DNA of 64,000 nucleotides. Origin: Kibdelosporangium philippinense (GTDB lineage Bacteria; Actinomycetota; Actinomycetes; Mycobacteriales; Pseudonocardiaceae). Under the pieces are notes generated by a model, which saw nothing but the letters and a program-made list of their open reading frames with translations, searched no databases and was not told the DNA's origin. The position numbers were made by a program, and so were the translations under genes. The first letter of the stretch is position 1; each line of letters begins with the position of its first letter. This document shows, piece by piece, positions 1-8,279 of the stretch. The stretch is from positions 2,914,001-2,978,000 of the forward strand of contig NZ_JAJVCN010000001.1 in NCBI RefSeq assembly GCF_021390435.2, in the 5' to 3' direction.

Positions 1-1
1 G

Positions 2-817
2 CAGAGTGTGGAAACCATCTCTGCCTGGCTGACCAACGGGCCGCTGCACCTGAGCGACGCCCAACTGCAGCGGTTCCTCGATGGGATCGTCACGGCCGTA
101 GCCGGAAACCAGAGCGAGATCACCAGCGGGGCGTTGAACACCGCGCTGACCATCGGCGAAGGCCTCGCGCAGATGCTGCTTGTGCTCTTCTCCCTGATCT
201 TCCTGCTCTACGACGGCCAGGGCATCTGGGGATTCCTGATGCGCGGCGTCCCCAACGGCCACCGCACCCGCGTGGACGTCGCCGGTCGTCGGGGACTGGC
301 CGCGCTCGTCAGCTACGTCCGAGCCACCGTCGCAGTGGCCACAGTGGACGCTGTGGGTATCGGCATCGGGTTGTTCGTGCTCGGTGTTCCGCTGGCTTTT
401 CCCTTGTCGGCGTTGGTGTTCATCGGTGCGTTCGTCCCCATTGTCGGTGCCGTGGTCGCTGGTGCAGCCGCGGTGTTGATCGCGTTGGTGGCCAATGGTC
501 CGCTGGACGCGCTGATCCTGCTTGCCATCGTGATCGCGGTGCAGCAACTCGAAGGGCACGTCCTGCAGCCATTGTTGCTTGGCAGGGCGGTGAAGCTGCA
601 TCCACTGGCGGTCGTGCTGGTGATCTCGGCAGGCGTTGTGACGGCGGGAATCACGGGCGCGCTGCTCGCGGTTCCGCTGCTCGCCGTCCTGAACTCCGGG
701 ATCAGGTCACTGCGCAGCGACGCCGACGAACACGTCAAACCGGAAGACGTGAAAACCAGTGAGCCGGAAGAATCCGGCCCCGACGAACCCGGGCTGGACA
801 AACACGAAGCGCCCTAG
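2..817 (+). CDS. AI-2E family transporter (5' end outside window)
   Basis: The reading frame is already open at base 2, so the N-terminus lies upstream of the window; a GTG at position 8 is only an internal codon. The visible ~270 residues hold several long hydrophobic segments, an Arg-rich loop and the hydrophobic C-terminal block seen in the AI-2E/PerM exporter family (motifs near GAFVPIVGAV and EGHVLQPLLLGR). The C-terminal 35 residues are acidic and probably cytoplasmic. The family exports signals or ions; the substrate here cannot be told. It ends 7 bases before the stop of the convergent lipoprotein gene. Confidence 0.85.
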   Translation, partial: QSVETISAWLTNGPLHLSDAQLQRFLDGIVTAVAGNQSEITSGALNTALTIGEGLAQMLLVLFSLIFLLYDGQGIWGFLMRGVPNGHRTRVDVAGRRGLAALVSYVRATVAVATVDAVGIGIGLFVLGVPLAFPLSALVFIGAFVPIVGAVVAGAAAVLIALVANGPLDALILLAIVIAVQQLEGHVLQPLLLGRAVKLHPLAVVLVISAGVVTAGITGALLAVPLLAVLNSGIRSLRSDADEHVKPEDVKTSEPEESGPDEPGLDKHEAP

Positions 818-824
818 GATCGGT

Positions 825-1925
825 TCACGAGATGGTCGACCCGCTGACCGTGGGTTTCTCCGCAGTGCCTAGGTAGAAGATCCCTTTGATCGTCTCGAAC
901 CCGTCGCTGCGGTTGCGGCGCAGCGTGGATCCCTCGATCGTCATCGATCCGCTGCGATCGTTGCTGACGAAGAACACCGCGCCGCCGCCTTCGTTGGCAT
1001 GGTTGTCCTCCACAATGGACCCTGCGATGCGGACGGTGAACTTGTCGCCGTCCGTGTAGATCGCGCCGCCGCTTCCGCCGCCCGGGGTGCCCGCCCGCGC
1101 CGGATTCGCGCCGCGGCCGACGGCTTTGTTCTTGCGTAAAACGCTGTTAAGGACGATGAAGGTCACGTGCAAGCCACTCAGCGCGCCGCCGTTGGCGCAT
1201 GAACCGTCCTCGAACGTGCTGCCCACGACGTACACAGGCGCGCTGCGCGCCTGGTTGACGCGCAACCCCGCTCCGCCAAGGTCAGGACCGTTGGCGGCAC
1301 ACCGGTTGTTGTAGAACTGGGTATTGACGACACGGACCTTGCCTCCACGCACGTACACCGCGCCACCGCCGTCATCGGTCGCCGAATTGCCGCCGGTGAA
1401 CGAGATGTTCTGCAGCACGAGTTGCGGGCCGCTCTGATTTGGCACGTCCATCACGAGGATCTGGCGCTTGCCGCCGCCGTTCAGCGTGACCCGTCCGCCG
1501 CCATCGAGCACGATCTTGGGGCTTGCCTTGACTTTCGCGGTCTCGTTCATCGTGATGGTCACTGGCGCGGGGCCGCAGGAGAACGTGATTACCCCACCGG
1601 CCGCGACTGTCGTGACCACCGCCTGGGAGGTGCAGCTTCCCGGAGTGCCGTCCCCGATGACGCGAGTGGGTCTCGAGGTGTCCTCGGCCCGAGCCTCAGC
1701 TGGAACGGCGGCTTTTCCAGCCGGATTGCCGAACTGGGCTGGCGGCGGCGCCGGGGCAGGAGCGGCCGAGGTCGTTGTGGTGGTGGTAGTTGTGGTTGGC
1801 GGAACCGAAACAGTGGTTGTGATCGGTGTTTCGGAAGGTGGCGCGGGAACGCTGATCCCCGTCGTTGTCGTGGCGCAGCCGCCAAGCATCGCGAGCGATG
1901 CCAAGGCGGCTAACGGACGAAGCAT
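825..1925 (-). CDS. Beta-helix repeat lipoprotein
   Basis: A 366-residue secreted protein. The N-terminus is a signal peptide with a lipobox ending LGGC (Cys at about residue 18), so it should be a membrane-anchored lipoprotein. Residues ~35-60 are a Thr/Pro/Ala-rich linker. The rest is Gly/Asn-rich with recurring short strands (FTGGN, GGGAVYV, GGAIYTDG, GGGAVFF), typical of right-handed parallel beta-helix proteins of the pectate-lyase-like fold (choice-of-anchor/polymorphic-outer-membrane type repeats). The open frame extends much further upstream, but the ATG at 1925 is chosen because it is the one followed by a signal peptide. Substrate unknown. Confidence 0.8.
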   Translation of the reverse strand: MLRPLAALASLAMLGGCATTTTGISVPAPPSETPITTTVSVPPTTTTTTTTTSAAPAPAPPPAQFGNPAGKAAVPAEARAEDTSRPTRVIGDGTPGSCTSQAVVTTVAAGGVITFSCGPAPVTITMNETAKVKASPKIVLDGGGRVTLNGGGKRQILVMDVPNQSGPQLVLQNISFTGGNSATDDGGGAVYVRGGKVRVVNTQFYNNRCAANGPDLGGAGLRVNQARSAPVYVVGSTFEDGSCANGGALSGLHVTFIVLNSVLRKNKAVGRGANPARAGTPGGGSGGAIYTDGDKFTVRIAGSIVEDNHANEGGGAVFFVSNDRSGSMTIEGSTLRRNRSDGFETIKGIFYLGTAEKPTVSGSTIS

Positions 1926-1935
1926 GGCGGAGACT

Positions 1936-2247
1936 CTAACCCTCCGGGTAGAACACGAACAGCACACAGCCGGTCTTGCTTTGCGGGATGTGCCACGAAC
2001 CGGCGGGCGCGTGAATGAACGTCCCGGCCGGATAGTCCGTGAAGCCGTCGTTGAACACGCCACTGACCACGTAGACCTCTTCCGGGCCTGGTTCGTGCAC
2101 GTCCTTGCCCTCCCAGCATGCCCCCGCGTCGATCTCCACGACGTTCGCGCTGGCCCCGTCCGGTCCTGTCCAGAGTGGACGAAGCCGGATGCCGGGGAAC
2201 AACTCGCGGGTCGGTGCGTCGGCGACAACGGTCGATTCGAAATCCAT
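1936..2247 (-). CDS. Cupin domain protein (ChrR-like)
   Basis: 103 residues forming a single cupin barrel. The middle part (HEPGPEEVYVVSGVFNDG, then HAPAGSWH) resembles the ChrR/anti-ECF-sigma cupin family, with Glu and His residues suited to binding a metal. It is transcribed away from the GlxA-type regulator at 2319 and shares a 71-bp intergenic region with it, so it may be a target of that regulator. Function beyond cupin is not evident. Confidence 0.8.
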   Translation of the reverse strand: MDFESTVVADAPTRELFPGIRLRPLWTGPDGASANVVEIDAGACWEGKDVHEPGPEEVYVVSGVFNDGFTDYPAGTFIHAPAGSWHIPQSKTGCVLFVFYPEG

Positions 2248-2318
2248 GCCACCAGCTTTCCCGCGGCGGCCGAAGTCCGGCCAGTGTCAGAAAAGACATC
2301 CTTGGGTACTTTATTGCC
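2248..2318. promoter_or_regulatory. Divergent promoter region, cupin / GlxA regulator
   Basis: This 71-bp gap lies between two divergent start codons and must carry both promoters. It contains a short inverted repeat TGTC-N6-GACA (2286-2299) and a GGCC-rich imperfect dyad. Either could be an operator for the AraC/GlxA-type regulator; this is inference from position only. Confidence 0.4.
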
Positions 2319-3260
2319 ATGCATCGTGTGGTCGCCCTCGTCCATCCGACCCAGTCGACCTTCGAGCTCGGCTGTGCCGCCGAGGTGTTCGGGATCGAAC
2401 GGGACTGCCTGACGCGGCACTACGAATTCCGGATCTGCACCGAGAAACCCGGTCCCGTCCCGACAACCGCGGGCTTCGACTTGGTGGTGACCGATGGACT
2501 GTCCGCATTGGACAAGGCGGACACCGTGATCCTGTCCGGCAGGCGCCCGATCGACGCGCCACTGACACCCGCGGTACTGAAAGCGTTGAAACGCGCACAT
2601 AAGCGTGGCTGTCGGATTGTCACGATCTGCACGGGCGCGTTCGCCCTGGCGCAGACCGGGTTGCTCGACAACCGCCGCGCGACAACCCATTGGGCTCGCA
2701 CCGAATACCTGCGCGAGCTCTTCCCGAAGGTCCAGGTCGATACGGACGTGCTCTACATCGACCACGGCGACGTCGCGACCAGCGCGGGTGCGGGCGCCGG
2801 GGTCGACCTGCTGCTGCACTTGGTTCGCAATGACCTCGGCGCCGCGCATTCGGTGCACCTGGCGCGGCACATGGTGTTGCCACCACACCGCGAAGGCGGT
2901 CAGACGCAGTACGCGGCCGACCTGCCGATCGCGCAACCCGACCAATCGCTCGGTCGCCTGCTGGAATGGGTCTCCGACCGGCTGGGCCAACCGCTGAGTG
3001 TCGAGGACATGGCCGCGTACCTGCAGGTCTCGCCGCGGACCCTGGCGAGACGGTTCGACGAACAACTCGGCACCAGCCCCGGCCGCTGGTTGTTGGCCCA
3101 ACGCATCATCGCGACCAGGGCGTTGCTGGAGGAGACGGAACTGTCGGTCGAGGCCATCGCCCACCGGGTCGGCCTGGCCTCAGCTACCAACCTGCGCAGG
3201 CGATTCGTCGCCGCCGTGCGGACGACTCCGGCCGCCTACCGCCGGGCATTCAAGCCTTGA
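2319..3260 (+). CDS. GlxA family transcriptional regulator (DJ-1/PfpI + AraC)
   Basis: 313 residues. The N-terminal ~165 form a DJ-1/PfpI (class I glutamine amidotransferase-like) domain with Cys in the TICTGAF elbow near residue 104; the C-terminal ~100 hold the two helix-turn-helix motifs of an AraC DNA-binding domain (VEDMAAYLQVSPRTLARRF and the AIAHRVGLASATNLRRRF helix). The ATG at 2319 is used because the DJ-1 domain begins at once with MHRVVALVHP; the open frame upstream shows no similarity. It likely senses a small ligand and controls the divergent cupin gene or itself. Its 3' end overlaps the convergent methyltransferase gene by 11 bases. Confidence 0.92.
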   Translation: MHRVVALVHPTQSTFELGCAAEVFGIERDCLTRHYEFRICTEKPGPVPTTAGFDLVVTDGLSALDKADTVILSGRRPIDAPLTPAVLKALKRAHKRGCRIVTICTGAFALAQTGLLDNRRATTHWARTEYLRELFPKVQVDTDVLYIDHGDVATSAGAGAGVDLLLHLVRNDLGAAHSVHLARHMVLPPHREGGQTQYAADLPIAQPDQSLGRLLEWVSDRLGQPLSVEDMAAYLQVSPRTLARRFDEQLGTSPGRWLLAQRIIATRALLEETELSVEAIAHRVGLASATNLRRRFVAAVRTTPAAYRRAFKP

Positions 3261-4008
3261 TCGCCACGAGGACATGGTCGTCGCCGACCTGCCACAGCGG
3301 CGCCACGCTCCCGAAACCCGCCGCCCGCAAGGCATCCGCCTGTCCGGCGACGGTAAGCGTGCTCTCGGTGTGCTCGCCGGTCTTGGCCTTGCGCTCGATC
3401 CAGGCCTGCGCGAGCTCCAACAACTCAGGCGAGCTGTTGACGGCTTCCCACCACGCGCCCCACTCCTCGTTGTCCAGCACGCCGACACGCTCGGCCCTGC
3501 GACGCCGGACGACCTCGGCCAGCTTGTCCAGCCGTGAGTCGCCGAGCTGGATGTTGTCGCCGTTGATGAAGACGCCGCCCGGCGCCATCAGGCTGCCCAA
3601 AGTACGGTAGAGCTCGGTCAACTGGGAGTTGTTCAGCCAGTGCAGTGCCGTGGTCGACACCGCGGCGTTGATCACCGGCGGAACTTCCGCCAGCCACTCA
3701 CGTTTGCTCAGATCGGCGTCGACCCAGGTGATGCCGGTGTAGTGGGCGCGGGCGAGGCCGAGCAGCAGCGGATCGGAGTCGATACCGATGATCGTGGCGT
3801 GCGGGAGCCGGTCACGCAGCCGCGCGGCCAGCGAGCCTGGCCCGCAGCCCAGATCGAGGATCACCGGCTCGGCCACGCCGTCCAAGGCCGCCTCGACGAT
3901 GTCGCACAGCACCGTGAACCGCTCTTCCCGGTCGGCGACGTACCGCTCCTGCTGCGCGTCCCACCGGTCGAGCCAGGTCTGTGCCGCGTCGCTGGTCACC
4001 TGCGTCAT
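3250..4008 (-). CDS. Class I SAM-dependent methyltransferase
   Basis: 252 residues from the ATG at 4008 (a GTG at 4023 would add five). Residues 51-58 are the SAM-binding motif I (LDLGCGPG), followed by an acidic residue at the end of strand 2 (GIDSD) and WVDADLSK in the motif II/III area, as in the Methyltransf_25/trans-aconitate methyltransferase-like group. The substrate is not evident; a C-terminal helical region (EEWGAWWEAV) is typical of small-molecule methyltransferases. It is divergent from the CGNR zinc-finger gene, with a 7-bp inverted repeat between them. Confidence 0.88.
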   Translation of the reverse strand: MTQVTSDAAQTWLDRWDAQQERYVADREERFTVLCDIVEAALDGVAEPVILDLGCGPGSLAARLRDRLPHATIIGIDSDPLLLGLARAHYTGITWVDADLSKREWLAEVPPVINAAVSTTALHWLNNSQLTELYRTLGSLMAPGGVFINGDNIQLGDSRLDKLAEVVRRRRAERVGVLDNEEWGAWWEAVNSSPELLELAQAWIERKAKTGEHTESTLTVAGQADALRAAGFGSVAPLWQVGDDHVLVAIKA

Positions 4009-4020
4009 GATCCACCCCGT

Positions 4021-4046
4021 CACTGTCGATAAGCTATTGGACAGTG
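4021..4046. promoter_or_regulatory. Inverted repeat operator candidate (CACTGTC-N12-GACAGTG)
   Basis: A perfect 7-bp inverted repeat (4021-4027 and 4040-4046) lies between the methyltransferase and CGNR genes, 13 bases beyond the methyltransferase ATG. The layout suggests an operator where the CGNR protein, a putative DNA-binding protein, may control both genes. The match is seen directly; the role is inferred. Confidence 0.45.
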
Positions 4047-4064
4047 ACGCTAGAGGAAGAGAGG

Positions 4065-4619
4065 GTGACTGGTCAATTGAACTTTGACAGTCACGCGAGT
4101 GACGTGGTCGCGGCTGCCGTGCAGGCGGTCAACGTGCTCACGCCCGGAGAAGCCCTAGGGCGGGCATATGCGGCCGACGAGCCCGATGTCAGCGGCCTGG
4201 CCGGTGGAGCCGAAGCGGCGGGCAAGGACGTTGACGAGCTGCGCGGCTACGCGAGCAGGCTGCGAGCCATCTTCGAAGCGGTCGACACCGGGCACATCGA
4301 CCAGGCCTGCGTGGTGACGAACGCCCTGTTGGCCGACACGCAGGCGGTGCCCCGGCTGATCAAGCACGACAACGAGCCGTGGCACATTCACTTCCACGCC
4401 GGTTCGGCGAGCTGGGCGCGCGGCTGGGCCGCGTCCATGGCGACCGCGCTGGCGATCGTGCTCGGAAACCCCATGTCAGACCGGCTTGGCGTATGCACGG
4501 CGACCGCGTGTGACCGGGTCTTCGTGGACGTGTCACGCAACGGCACGAAGCGGTTCTGCTCGACAGCGTGTCAGAACCGGATCAAGGCCGCGGCGTTCCG
4601 TGCGCGAAAGCAGGTTTGA
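4065..4619 (+). CDS. CGNR zinc-finger (ABATE-type) regulator
   Basis: About 184 residues. The C-terminal 45 carry the CGNR zinc finger, here as C-x4-C ... C-x3-C (CTATAC near residue 143, then FCSTACQNRIKAAAFR), with the conserved basic tail; the N-terminal part matches the helical ABATE domain found with it. Proteins of this family are thought to be ligand-sensing DNA-binding regulators. GTG at 4065 is chosen because a purine-rich ribosome binding site (4053-4063) precedes it; GTG at 4044 is possible but lies inside the inverted repeat. Confidence 0.85.
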   Translation: MTGQLNFDSHASDVVAAAVQAVNVLTPGEALGRAYAADEPDVSGLAGGAEAAGKDVDELRGYASRLRAIFEAVDTGHIDQACVVTNALLADTQAVPRLIKHDNEPWHIHFHAGSASWARGWAASMATALAIVLGNPMSDRLGVCTATACDRVFVDVSRNGTKRFCSTACQNRIKAAAFRARKQV

Positions 4620-4684
4620 TCCACATGCCCTTTGGGGTAACTGCGCTGGCAAGTCCCTGAGAGGCAGAAGGAGCGGGAGAACAC

Positions 4685-5032
4685 GTGGTCGGTGAGCTGC
4701 TCGAAGTCAAACCACTGCGGGATGTGTCGGGTGCGCGGCTGCTTGGCCTTGTCGGGGAAGTCGATCTGAGTACGGCGCCCACCCTGGAAAAGGCGATCGG
4801 CACCGCGCTCGGCGAGGTGGACGGCAAGAAGCTGATCCTCGACATGACCGGGGTGACCTTCCTTGCGTCGGCAGGGATGTCCGCACTCATCGCGGGCAGG
4901 GAACAAGCCGTGGCCAAAGGTGTCGAGATGGTGATCGTGGCGACGCCGACCGGCGCTGCCTACCGGTCGCTGGAGATAGCCGGGCTGATCGAAGTGCTGT
5001 CGGTACAGCAGGAGGTCACTCCACCTGTCTGA
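4685..5032 (+). CDS. STAS domain anti-sigma factor antagonist
   Basis: 115 residues forming one STAS domain. It has the SpoIIAA/RsbV pattern, LILDMTGVTFLASAGMSAL, with the serine of ASAG as the expected phosphorylation site for an anti-sigma kinase. No kinase or sigma factor gene is adjacent, so the partner must be elsewhere. GTG start at 4685 preceded by GGGAG. The gene follows the CGNR gene after 65 bases and may be co-transcribed with it. Confidence 0.9.
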   Translation: MVGELLEVKPLRDVSGARLLGLVGEVDLSTAPTLEKAIGTALGEVDGKKLILDMTGVTFLASAGMSALIAGREQAVAKGVEMVIVATPTGAAYRSLEIAGLIEVLSVQQEVTPPV

Positions 5033-5052
5033 GTCGGACGCTCCATTGTGGT

Positions 5053-5799
5053 CTATCGTTCGGTGGCGCCGATCGTCCACTGCGCACCTGTGAGCAGGGC
5101 GGGCAGGCCCAGCCGCAGGTGCTCGGTACGGACCTGATCGCCGGTGCCGAGCGAGCCCCGTCTCGCGAGCGTGCGCAGAACCGTGCCGAGGGCGCCACGG
5201 GTGTGCTCGACGGTCGTACCCGTCGCGAACGTGACGACAGCCGCCTGATTCGGCGAACACGCCGGAAACTCGTTGAAGCGAACCGGTTCCGCCAACTTCG
5301 CGGCCGACAACGCGCCCCGGGGCACCCCGGGCAACCAAGGCCCGGACCGGATGTGCCGGACGTCAAGCTTGCGGTACGAAGGAATGCCCGGGCGTCGAGC
5401 GAAGCTCCGGACTCCGGGCACGCCCGTCGCGTACACAATTGACTCGGCCGCCGCCCACGTCGGTTTGACCAGATCCAAGCGGCTCTCGAACATCTCTGGA
5501 TCGCCATCGGGCTGGAAAGGCACAACTGTGCCACCGGCCGCCACCGTGCCGAGGGCGAGAACGACCGCGCGCACGCCAGGGCGGATCGAGAACAGCATCC
5601 GGCTACCGGCCTGGAATCCGTTGTCACGCAGGCGTTGTGCGGTGCCGAGGACACTGGCCAGCAGCTGGCCGTAGGTGATGGTCGTCCGCCGGTCGGTGAT
5701 GGCTGGACAGGAGCGGTGCGCGCGGGCCGCGTTGAGCACGTCCACAAGCAGATCTGCGGCCACGGTGCTGGTACCACCCCTCGGATTTCTGGAATTCAT
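5053..5799 (-). CDS. Truncated AMP-binding (acyl-adenylate) enzyme, N-terminal part only
   Basis: 248 residues. The start matches the N-terminus of AMP-dependent synthetases (CPAITDRRTTITYGQL, then FSIRPGVRAVVLALGTVAAGGTVVPF). Around residue 195 is a degenerate copy of the P-loop-like A3 motif (VVTFATGTTVEHTRGAL in place of the usual TSGTTGxPKG). The protein stops about 45 residues later, so most of the catalytic core and the C-terminal lid are missing; full-length relatives have over 500 residues. It is probably a decaying remnant, though it has an intact start and stop. Divergent from the XRE gene. Confidence 0.6.
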   Translation of the reverse strand: MNSRNPRGGTSTVAADLLVDVLNAARAHRSCPAITDRRTTITYGQLLASVLGTAQRLRDNGFQAGSRMLFSIRPGVRAVVLALGTVAAGGTVVPFQPDGDPEMFESRLDLVKPTWAAAESIVYATGVPGVRSFARRPGIPSYRKLDVRHIRSGPWLPGVPRGALSAAKLAEPVRFNEFPACSPNQAAVVTFATGTTVEHTRGALGTVLRTLARRGSLGTGDQVRTEHLRLGLPALLTGAQWTIGATER

Positions 5800-5850
5800 C
5801 CCCTTTCGGCAAGGTTATGCTCCGCTGTCCTTCGAGCGCTTGGGTAGAAC

Positions 5851-5881
5851 TACTCGACAACGGTCCGTGTTCCGTCGAGTA
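5851..5881. promoter_or_regulatory. Inverted repeat upstream of the XRE operon (TACTCGAC-N15-GTCGAGTA)
   Basis: A perfect 8-bp inverted repeat (5851-5858, 5874-5881) sits 45 bases before the XRE start codon, in the gap shared with the truncated AMP-ligase gene. Its position fits an autoregulatory operator for the XRE protein. Dyad seen directly; binding is inferred. Confidence 0.5.
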
Positions 5882-5925
5882 CATTGGGCGTGTTGACCTT
5901 GATCTGGATGGTTGGGGGTGAGTTC

Positions 5926-6306
5926 ATGCAACGGCCGGAATCCTGGCTCGCCACGGCGGTGAAGTCGTTGCTGGCCGAGAAGTATGGCGGGCGTATCCCT
6001 GGGGTACGGAAAATCTCCGCTGATATCGCCGTCGCCAACGGCGGTGACACGATCTCGCATGGCCATGTGCACAACATCCTCACCGGCGAGGCGGAAAACC
6101 TGACAGACCGGACACGAGTTCTGCTCGCCCGGTTCTTCGGCAAGCAGCCGTCCTTTTTCCATCCGCCGCAGGAAGACATCGAGCCGAACCAGGATTCGGT
6201 GCAAGCCCTCGCGGCCCGGCTGGCCACCTTCGACCAGGCGCAGCTCGATGCGATCAGGACGGCGTTGGACATTGCCTCCGGTCAACGGCGATCCGAGGAT
6301 CGTTAG
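5926..6306 (+). CDS. XRE family helix-turn-helix regulator
   Basis: 126 residues from the ATG at 5926, preceded by GGGGGTGAG; the frame also allows GTG at 5884. Residues ~25-72 form a Cro/CI-like helix-turn-helix (KISADIAVANGGDTISHGHVHNILTGEAENL), followed by an FFGKQPSFF segment common to actinobacterial XRE proteins paired with ImmA/IrrE peptidases. It is the first gene of a three-gene set (XRE, ImmA/IrrE, MAB_1171c-type membrane protein) that recurs in actinobacteria. Confidence 0.88.
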   Translation: MQRPESWLATAVKSLLAEKYGGRIPGVRKISADIAVANGGDTISHGHVHNILTGEAENLTDRTRVLLARFFGKQPSFFHPPQEDIEPNQDSVQALAARLATFDQAQLDAIRTALDIASGQRRSEDR

Positions 6307-6346
6307 ACCGATTGGGGGCTTTTATGGCGGTTCGAGTGGTGCTCGG

Positions 6347-6847
6347 ATGAGTCGGCGTTGTTCCATGACCCATGAGACGGTGCAGGCGATGACGTGGAAA
6401 CAGGCGCGTGCCGAGGCAGTCGAGCTCGCGGCGCGATTGCCGCAGCTGCGGAGACCATGGCGGATCGAGGATCTCTGCACGGCCCTCGCCGCCAAGCGCG
6501 GCCGGCCATTGCTGCTGCACGAACTGGATTTGGCGGCGCTGCCGTTCGGCCTTTGGTATTTCGACGGCGACCGTGACCACATCATTTCCCGGGCCGGTGT
6601 GACTGGATACCACCGCGACCACATCATCCTGCACGAGATCTGTCATATGCTCGCCGATCACAACGCGGCGCCCGCGACACCGGACGGACTGACCGACGTG
6701 ATCGCGACGGCGATGGCCAACCCGCACACCACCTCGCACGAGGAACTCGCCGAGGCGTTCGCGACGGTCGTGCTCAAGCAGGCCAGGAAACGCCCGCCCG
6801 GTGGGGACTTCGAGCAGCGGGCGTCGGCTGTGTTCGGCGCCGCCTGA
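6347..6847 (+). CDS. ImmA/IrrE family metallo-endopeptidase
   Basis: About 166 residues. The zinc-peptidase motif HEICH is at residues 96-100 and an acidic third-ligand region (EELAEAF) follows about 45 residues later, as in ImmA/IrrE proteins, which cleave or inactivate XRE repressors. The adjacent upstream gene encodes such a repressor, so that is the likely target. The start is uncertain: ATG at 6347 or 6365, neither with a strong ribosome binding site. It overlaps the next gene in the sequence TGATG. Confidence 0.88.
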   Translation: MSRRCSMTHETVQAMTWKQARAEAVELAARLPQLRRPWRIEDLCTALAAKRGRPLLLHELDLAALPFGLWYFDGDRDHIISRAGVTGYHRDHIILHEICHMLADHNAAPATPDGLTDVIATAMANPHTTSHEELAEAFATVVLKQARKRPPGGDFEQRASAVFGAA

Positions 6848-8022
6848 TGTTCGAGGACATCTCACGATGGGTGATCCTGACCGTCGTCTGGCTCGTCGTG
6901 CTGGTCCGTACTCCGGCGATGGTGCGCGACCCGCAGCAACGGCCGTTGTGGGTCGTGCTCGTGGTGGTCGCGCTCGGTGCCATCCCGATCCAGTCGTGGT
7001 TCGCCGTCTGGATCGATGACCTCACCGGCGATCCCAAGTTTCACAACCTGTTCCGCGGCTTGTTCGCGGTCCTGGACGCGGCAGTGACATGGCGTTTCGT
7101 CGTGCACATCGCGGGACGCAAGGGCACGTGGTGGCATTCCGCTGGCGGGCGCTGGTTCCGCGCGGGCACGGCATGGGCCGTCGCCGCCGCGATCACCATC
7201 TGCTACTACGTCGCCGCTCCCGCCGAGCGGTTCCGGCCGTCGCCGGAAGGCCCGTTCGCGGTCTACAACCTCCTGATTTTCCTGTATCTCGGCATCTCGC
7301 TTGGCGCCGCGGCGTGGCAGATGTGGCGTCACCTGCCCGGTGTGCGCGGCCGGACTTTGCGCGCGGGCTTGGCTCTCGTGGCGATCGGCAACCTGATGGA
7401 GGTGCCGTTCGCGGTGATCCGCGTGGGTGAACGGCTGACGTGGTTCGGCTCGCCGGTGCTCAGCGATGTCGCGTTCTACGCGTCCACCGCCCGGTTCATC
7501 ATGGTGCCGTTGGGTTGTGTGGTGGCCGCGTTCGAACCGATGCGGACCGCGGTGCTGTACTACTTCCGGCGAATCCGGCTGTATTCCTTGTGGCGTTCGC
7601 TCAGGGCCGCGACGCCGGAAATCTCGTTGGCCGAACCGATGTCCCGGTGGCAGGACATCCGCACGATGGACAACGCCTGGGAACGGCTGCACCGGCGCAT
7701 CATCGAAATCCGCGACAGCGCATTCCACCTCTATGACTCATGGGGTTGGCCGGAACTGCTCGACCAAGCCGCGCACGACGCCAAAAACGAGCGAATTGGT
7801 GTCACGGCGCGGTGGCTCGAAGTCGCCACCCGGGAAAGTATCGCCGGTTCGCCGAAACGATATCGATCTCTCGACAAGGCATTCCTGCCCGCTTTGGCGG
7901 CCGAAGAGTCCACTGTGCACGAGGAGACCCGTTATCTGCTCGAGTTGCACCGTGCGCTCCGATCGCCTGCGGTACAAGCTTTTGCCAGTTCGGTACGGCA
8001 GGATTCAGCCGCCGGTCATTAG
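6847..8022 (+). CDS. MAB_1171c family putative membrane transporter
   Basis: 391 residues. The N-terminal ~240 contain six to seven hydrophobic segments; the C-terminal ~150 are hydrophilic and helical (MSRWQDIRTMDNAWERLHRRIIEIRDS). This architecture, with the XRE and ImmA/IrrE genes upstream, matches the MAB_1171c/DUF6545 family. The start codon overlaps the peptidase stop by one base, so the two are probably translationally coupled. Function is unknown; a stress-controlled membrane component is a reasonable guess. Confidence 0.8.
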   Translation: MFEDISRWVILTVVWLVVLVRTPAMVRDPQQRPLWVVLVVVALGAIPIQSWFAVWIDDLTGDPKFHNLFRGLFAVLDAAVTWRFVVHIAGRKGTWWHSAGGRWFRAGTAWAVAAAITICYYVAAPAERFRPSPEGPFAVYNLLIFLYLGISLGAAAWQMWRHLPGVRGRTLRAGLALVAIGNLMEVPFAVIRVGERLTWFGSPVLSDVAFYASTARFIMVPLGCVVAAFEPMRTAVLYYFRRIRLYSLWRSLRAATPEISLAEPMSRWQDIRTMDNAWERLHRRIIEIRDSAFHLYDSWGWPELLDQAAHDAKNERIGVTARWLEVATRESIAGSPKRYRSLDKAFLPALAAEESTVHEETRYLLELHRALRSPAVQAFASSVRQDSAAGH

Positions 8023-8156
8023 TGTCTACTTGATGTCCATCGCACTTGACGCAGGGTCACGCGCGTCGGTAGTGTCCGATCCGCGACGGAGCAGTTTCCC
8101 GCCGGCTGACACCCGAGTGAAAATGACGGTTACCGAAAGCTCGAGTGCGACGTTTT

Positions 8157-8191
8157 CGCTCGGAGGCACGCACTGGGGGTGCCTCCGAGCG
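8157..8191 (+). terminator. Terminator-like hairpin
   Basis: A perfect 13-bp inverted repeat (8157-8169 and 8179-8191) with a 9-base loop lies 134 bases after the MAB_1171c-type gene. There is no T-run, as is common in high-GC actinomycetes. The rest of the 257-bp gap (8023-8279) shows no gene; it probably also carries the promoter of the TPR gene. Confidence 0.65.
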
Positions 8192-8279
8192 TGACGCCGC
8201 AACCGCGAAACGGGTGAATTCACCGATCGTTTGTCGCTGCCGTTGATGCTGTCGGTACCTGCGCGTAGCGTCACTGGAT

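Noticed and set aside
825..3164. A 779-codon open frame on the minus strand spanning the lipoprotein and beyond
   Set aside because: Only the part from the ATG at 1925 looks like a protein (signal peptide, lipobox). The upstream half is antisense to the cupin/regulator region and Arg/Gly-rich, a high-GC shadow.
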